Assembly (NCBI GenBank): GCA_038880255.1 | Contig: JAVZSA010000023.1 | Span: forward strand, 1-19,069 | Reading direction: 5' to 3' | DNA: 19,069 nucleotides | Source of the DNA: ARK-15 sp038880255 | GTDB lineage: Archaea > Thermoplasmatota > Thermoplasmata > Thermoplasmatales > ARK-15 | In this document: piece after piece, positions 16,267 to 19,069 of the stretch | Numbering within the stretch: the stretch's first letter is position 1 | Layout of the letters: each line of letters begins with the position of its first letter | The notes under the pieces: model-generated | Seen by the model: the letters and a program-made list of their open reading frames with translations, nothing else | The model's database searches: none | What the model was told of the DNA's origin: nothing | Made by a program: the position numbers and the translations under genes

Positions 16267-17271
16267 TAGAATTCTATATAATATACCACCCAAAAATATG
16301 GCCATAAATATTTCACTGAATGATATTATCGCAGCTGATTTCCATCCAGAGTATTTAATAAGTGCTGCCACTGTAGCAACACAAGGTACATATATCATTA
16401 CAACGAAGGCAAAAACAAACATTTGAACAGGTGTAAGGACTGATGCAAAATTTGTAGTCCCAAGAAATGCTGCGAGCATTATCACAGTCATTTCTTTTCT
16501 TAGAAAACCGAATATTAAAAGAAATCCAGTTATGGATGGAAGACCAAGCCACGAGACCGTAATTGGTGAAATAGCACTATTTATTATGGCTAATATACCA
16601 TAACTGTTAAGTAATGCAATGGCAAAACTTCCAATAATAATAACAGGTAAAGCTATGAGGAAAAATGATTTTACCCTGAACCAACTTTCCTTCAAAACAT
16701 TTTTAAAAATAGGTCTCTTGAAAGATGGTATTTCAAGTATCAATCCATATGTTTTTTCCTTAAAGAATTTTGAAGAAATTTTACCAACTATAAAAATCAA
16801 TAGAAAATCAATTAAATATAATAAAAGTGCATACTGAATTCCAAGGAAATAGCCCACCACACCTAAAATTACCACAGTTCTTGCAGAACACGGTACTAAT
16901 GATGCTAAGAATGATGCAATTATTCTTTCCTTTTTATTTTCTAAAATTTTACAGGAGATGCAGGCAGGAACATTACATCCAAATCCCAATATTATTGGTA
17001 AAAATGCTTTTCCATTTATTCCCATTTTCATCATAAATGAATCCATTAGATATGCCATTCTTGGTAAATAGCCAGAATCCTCAAGAATAGTTAGTAAAAT
17101 GAATAATGGGAAAATGTATGAGAATACTATTTGAAGAGCAGCACCAATTCCACCACCAATAAGACCATCCCAAATTAAACTTGAAATATTGTTTTTACCG
17201 AAGTATAGAAAATAAGTATTATTGATTATTTCGAATATATAATCAAAAAATGAAGAAATATAAGAACCAAT
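16246..17271 (-). CDS. feoB: FeoB C-terminal fragment (membrane gate domains)
   Basis: This frame is open from the A7 run to the stop at 16246. It holds the FeoB core LEDSGYLPRMAYLMD and both gate regions (GFGCNVPA and VPCSART) with the permeation cysteines, and ends in a hydrophobic segment. The first ATG is at 17058, inside the conserved region and far too late to be the natural start. Its end overlaps the convergent membrane-protein gene by 21 bp. Confidence 0.8.
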   Translation of the reverse strand: MGSYISSFFDYIFEIINNTYFLYFGKNNISSLIWDGLIGGGIGAALQIVFSYIFPLFILLTILEDSGYLPRMAYLMDSFMMKMGINGKAFLPIILGFGCNVPACISCKILENKKERIIASFLASLVPCSARTVVILGVVGYFLGIQYALLLYLIDFLLIFIVGKISSKFFKEKTYGLILEIPSFKRPIFKNVLKESWFRVKSFFLIALPVIIIGSFAIALLNSYGILAIINSAISPITVSWLGLPSITGFLLIFGFLRKEMTVIMLAAFLGTTNFASVLTPVQMFVFAFVVMIYVPCVATVAALIKYSGWKSAAIISFSEIFMAIFLGGILYRILLLLNFS

Positions 17272-17588
17272 AAAAAAACAATGCCATAGATCCCAAATAT
17301 GGAAATTATAAGAAATAAATAACCAAAGTATCTATGAACAGTAAGTCTTTCAATTTTTTCAACAATTTTAATTTTTTGAGGTATTGAAAACCTTTGAACA
17401 TTTTTCAATATCTCTACCACTTGAATATATCTATAATTTGAAAAGAGATGTGAAATATCTTCACCATAGATTTTCTCAATCTCAGTAATAAAACTCTTTG
17501 TTTTATTCAATAAATCAAAATTATCTTTAAAAAGCTCATAAATATATTTATCCCCTTCAAGTAATTTTATTGCATACCATCTTTTTTA
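17226..17588 (-). CDS. feoB: FeoB middle fragment (linker and first membrane segment)
   Basis: The frame is open from just after the T6 run to the stop at 17226. It encodes KRWYAIKLLEGD, a helical guanine-dissociation-inhibitor-like stretch and the first hydrophobic segment. After the A7 run at 17272-17278 the frame is wrong and ends in unrelated residues. It has only a TTG (17510) as a possible internal start, so it is not an independent gene. Confidence 0.6.
17272..17278 (-). other. feoB: Frameshift site 3 in feoB (A7 run)
   Basis: Reading eight instead of seven bases gives GIVFFIGSYISSFFDY and leads without a stop into LEDSGYLPRMAYLMD. Confidence 0.8.
17582..17587 (-). other. feoB: Frameshift site 2 in feoB (T6 run)
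   Basis: Reading seven instead of six bases gives ETYYKKRWYAIKLLEGD, the conserved FeoB RWxAIKLLEGD motif. Confidence 0.8.
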
Positions 17589-17669
17589 TAATATGTTTCA
17601 ATATTAATTTCTTTTTCAAGTATATTAACTCTTGATTCTATTTCTTCTGGATATTTTATTACATTTGGC

Positions 17670-18194
17670 CTATCCTTTTTTTTCGGCCACTTCTATTGCC
17701 TTTTTTAAAATATCATTTATACCTTTTCCATATAGTGCGATACACTCAATTATAGGTATACCTAACTTTTCCTCGAGCAATTTTGTATTAATCTCAATTC
17801 CTTTTTTCTTTGCTTGATCCATTTGATTAAGACAAATAACAGTTGGTATTCCAAGTTCAAGTACCTGGAGAGTTAAATACAAATTTCTCTCTAATATTGA
17901 TGCATCAACCACATTTATAATTACATCCGGTTTTTCACTCATTAGAAATTCTCTTGTTACTTCCTCCTCAGGTGAAAATGTGCTTAATGAATAAACACCT
18001 GGTAAGTCCACCAATTCGATCTTCCTATTTAGGAAGAAGATTTCACCTCTTGCTACCTCCACAGTCTTTCCAGGCCAATTTGCCACTTTCTGATGTTTTT
18101 TAGTTAAGAAATTAAATATTACACTTTTACCTACGTTTAGATTACCTATAAGCGCGATCTTAATTTTCTTTGGTTCAATATTTAAATTTATCAT
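17670..18194 (-). CDS. feoB: FeoB N-terminal fragment (GTPase domain)
   Basis: The 174-residue open frame holds the FeoB G domain: G1 GNLNVGKS, FeoB-specific VANWPGKTVE, G3 DLPGVYSL and G4 NQMD. It stops (TAG) directly after the A8 run (minus strand), so it lacks all membrane segments. If translated as it stands it would be a soluble GTPase unable to carry iron. Confidence 0.85.
   Translation of the reverse strand: MINLNIEPKKIKIALIGNLNVGKSVIFNFLTKKHQKVANWPGKTVEVARGEIFFLNRKIELVDLPGVYSLSTFSPEEEVTREFLMSEKPDVIINVVDASILERNLYLTLQVLELGIPTVICLNQMDQAKKKGIEINTKLLEEKLGIPIIECIALYGKGINDILKKAIEVAEKKG
17676..17683 (-). other. feoB: Frameshift site 1 in feoB (T8 run)
   Basis: Reading seven instead of eight bases continues the protein as EKKDRPNVIKYPEE rather than stopping at TAG. 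Confidence 0.75.
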
Positions 18195-18799
18195 TATTCC
18201 CTTACAAGAATAGAATCTGCAATCTCTTTTCCAATGGCTATTTCACTACCCTTAATTGATACTATCATGGGGCCTCTTTTTCCAAGTGATCTCTTAACAA
18301 TTATAGGTGCTTTTATCACAAACCCCATATCCATAAGTCTTTTTACAAGTTTACTTTCTCCATTTATTGTAACAACTGTAGCATTTTCTCCTTCAGATAG
18401 CTCTGATAAAAGTTTTAGATTACCATTCTGTCTATATTTATAAAGAAGATTTGAAATACCATTAAAAACATCATCATCCATTACATGCTCAATTTTACAG
18501 GCAAGATCGTGTATTTTTCTTTCATCAACATTGATGAATTTTAAAAATTCCTCCACCAATCTATGTCTTTCCAATATTTTTCTTCCTATCTCTCTACCCT
18601 TTTCTGTCAATGTGACACCTTTGTAAGAAACATATTCTAAATAACCCTTTTCTGCCAATTTTTGGAGCATTTCAGTGACAGTTGATGGTGAAATTTTCAA
18701 TGCCTCTGACAAAGTTACTGTTGTAGCCTTTACTCCTTTTTCCTCTAACCTATAAATTATTTCTAAATATTCCTCAATTCTTTCACTCTCTTCCATCAT
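18194..18799 (-). CDS. DtxR/IdeR-type iron-dependent repressor with FeoA-like C-terminal domain
   Basis: The 201-residue protein has three parts. A winged helix (about 5-65) contains the recognition segment ISPSTVTEMLQKLAEKGY. A dimerisation/metal domain (about 70-125) follows. The C-terminal FeoA/SH3-like domain (about 130-201) has LMDMGFVIKAPIIV. Metal ligands match DtxR closely: H79 and E83 (HRLVE), then H97, C101, E104 and H105 (HDLACKIEH). Cys at the C101 position fits Fe-type DtxR/IdeR rather than Mn-type MntR, so an Fe2+-responsive repressor of feoB is inferred. The stop overlaps the feoB start by one base (TAATG). There is no separate feoA; the fused domain may stand in for it. Confidence 0.92.
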   Translation of the reverse strand: MMEESERIEEYLEIIYRLEEKGVKATTVTLSEALKISPSTVTEMLQKLAEKGYLEYVSYKGVTLTEKGREIGRKILERHRLVEEFLKFINVDERKIHDLACKIEHVMDDDVFNGISNLLYKYRQNGNLKLLSELSEGENATVVTINGESKLVKRLMDMGFVIKAPIIVKRSLGKRGPMIVSIKGSEIAIGKEIADSILVRE

Positions 18800-18816
18800 T
18801 TCTTATAATAAATAAT

Positions 18817-18840
18817 AAAATTTAAAATTTTGGATTAACC
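18817..18840 (-). promoter_or_regulatory. Promoter of the dtxR-feoB operon with possible operator
   Basis: The AT stretch AAATTTAAAATTTT (18817-18830) lies about 25 bp upstream of the repressor start and is a likely TATA box. Next to it, on the BRE side, is GGATTAACCG (18831-18840), a bulged inverted GGTTAACC-like element, which is a candidate repressor site. This is inference from position only. Confidence 0.4.
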
Positions 18841-18860
18841 GAAATTTTTTTAACAAAAAT

Positions 18861-18878
18861 ATTACTCAATTGTGTAAT
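18861..18878. repeat. 18-bp inverted repeat upstream of the dtxR-type gene
   Basis: ATTACTCAATTGTGTAAT is a near-perfect palindrome: it equals its own reverse complement except for one symmetric mismatched pair (T at positions 4 and 15 from the TAC side). It lies 62-79 bp upstream of the repressor start, in the spacer before ftsZ's 3' end. It could be an autoregulatory operator. Confidence 0.5.
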
Positions 18879-18889
18879 TATTTTTTTTT

Positions 18890-18900
18890 AAAAAAATAAA
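18890..18900 (-). terminator. ftsZ: T-run terminator after ftsZ
   Basis: On the minus strand TTTATTTTTTT lies 19-29 nt past the ftsZ stop. Archaeal RNA polymerase ends at such T-stretches without needing a hairpin. The adjoining T9A7 tract (18881-18896) is also self-complementary. Confidence 0.4.
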
Positions 18901-18918
18901 GCTTTAATAATAATTTAA

Positions 18919-19069
18919 TTATTTTATTATATCTACCCCCTGTCTCTTTTTCAATTCCTCCTCTGTTATTTTTCCTAAAATTTGTTTTGATCTTACACCT
19001 GTGGCTACTATAAGTACATTTATCTTTCCTTCATAATCAGGATCTATTGCCGCTCCCCATATGATCCTT
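18919..19069 (-). CDS. ftsZ: FtsZ cell-division protein, 3' end only (partial)
   Basis: Too short for a full open frame, but the last 50 codons of a minus-strand gene can be read to the stop TAA at 18919-18921. The residues include IIWGAAIDPDYEGKINVLIV, then ATGVRSKQILG, ending GVDIIK. This is the C-terminal beta-strand of FtsZ (the NIIFGAxIDxxLxxxIxVTVIATG region), with GVDIIK at the extreme end as in archaeal FtsZ. FtsZ is the tubulin-like GTPase that forms the division ring. The GTP-binding part lies beyond the window. An iron regulator gene follows on the same strand after a T-run, so it is probably a separate unit. Confidence 0.85.
   Translation of the reverse strand, partial: RIIWGAAIDPDYEGKINVLIVATGVRSKQILGKITEEELKKRQGVDIIK

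Larger units (their letters stand above)
16246..18194 (-). pseudogene. feoB: feoB, ferrous iron transporter B, interrupted by three frameshifts
   Basis: Conceptual joining of three frames gives a complete FeoB of 649 residues. Order: the G domain (GNLNVGKS, WPGKTVE, DLPG, NQMD), the RWYAIKLLEGD linker, a membrane segment beginning LTVHRYFGY, LEDSGYLPRMAYLMD, and the two gate motifs GFGCNVPA and VPCSART. The frame breaks at three homopolymers: T8 at 17676-17683 (one base too many), T6 at 17582-17587 (one short) and A7 at 17272-17278 (one short). Correcting them gives 1950 nt, a multiple of three, with no other lesion. The gene follows the DtxR/FeoA-like gene with a 1-nt TAATG overlap. It could be a recent pseudogene, a sequencing artefact or a slippage-controlled gene. 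The protein imports Fe2+ when intact. Confidence 0.85.

Noticed and set aside
17226..17510. Separate 94-residue gene
   Set aside because: It begins at a TTG inside the FeoB linker and its residues up to the A7 run match FeoB; it is the middle piece of the frameshifted feoB, not a gene.
17582..17683. Classical programmed ribosomal frameshifting in feoB
   Set aside because: The runs are not placed in the zero frame as X-XXY-YYZ heptamers (second site reads AAA AAA GAT), three shifts in differing directions would be needed, and there is no visible stimulatory structure. Slippage cannot be excluded but is not favoured.
18881..18896. T9A7 tract as an intrinsic hairpin terminator
   Set aside because: A-T only and without a loop, it would be a very weak hairpin; the T-run alone on the minus strand is the better explanation.
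1..19069. CRISPR array, insertion sequence, prophage, toxin-antitoxin or defence genes
   Set aside because: No regularly spaced repeats, terminal inverted repeats, transposase, integrase or known defence motifs were seen on either strand.

Overview
The window is AT-rich, densely packed DNA, almost certainly from an archaeon and most plausibly a Thermoplasmata-like euryarchaeon (inference). Supporting signs: a TrmB-family regulator; a TtuA/NcsA-type tRNA thiolase with N- and C-terminal zinc fingers; a thiolase followed by a DUF35 OB-fold/Zn-ribbon protein; a fused 3-hydroxyacyl-CoA dehydrogenase/enoyl-CoA hydratase; a B12-binding radical SAM protein resembling the Ta0216 family; a tRNA-His gene without encoded CCA; and many start codons with no Shine-Dalgarno but a TATA-like box about 25 bp upstream, as expected for leaderless archaeal mRNAs. 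The species cannot be named from the sequence alone.

Layout: 28-2535 (-) is a compact operon of MFS transporter, enoyl-CoA hydratase and QueH-like protein. 2664-2736 (+) is tRNA-His(GTG), followed by mutL (+). Ornithine carbamoyltransferase (-) converges on mutL. An acyl-CoA dehydrogenase (+) diverges from it and abuts a B12/radical SAM protein (-). Next come an M23-fold protein (+), a TrmB regulator (-), a TtuA-like tRNA thiolase (+), an FAD/NAD(P) disulfide oxidoreductase of the NADH oxidase/CoA-disulfide reductase family (-), the fused HCDH/ECH protein (+), a DUF35-thiolase pair (-), a small two-TM membrane protein (+), and an iron module (-) of a DtxR-type regulator with a FeoA-like tail followed by a feoB broken by three homopolymer frameshifts. 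The window ends inside the 3' end of ftsZ (-).

A theme is CoA-thioester (fatty or short-chain acid) metabolism: acyl-CoA dehydrogenase, enoyl-CoA hydratase, HCDH/ECH and thiolase cover every step of a beta-oxidation turn, although they lie in separate transcription units. The other genes cover tRNA modification, DNA repair, arginine metabolism and iron uptake.

The most interesting points are: the multiply frameshifted feoB beside an intact iron regulator; an acyl-CoA dehydrogenase lacking the catalytic Glu at both known positions; an M23 metallopeptidase-like protein that keeps its zinc ligands but has no signal peptide, in a probable archaeon; very short divergent spacers in which one central TATA-like box appears to serve both genes; and six convergent pairs with overlapping or abutting 3' ends. 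I do not see a clear new defence or mobile system, and there is no CRISPR array, IS element or integrase.
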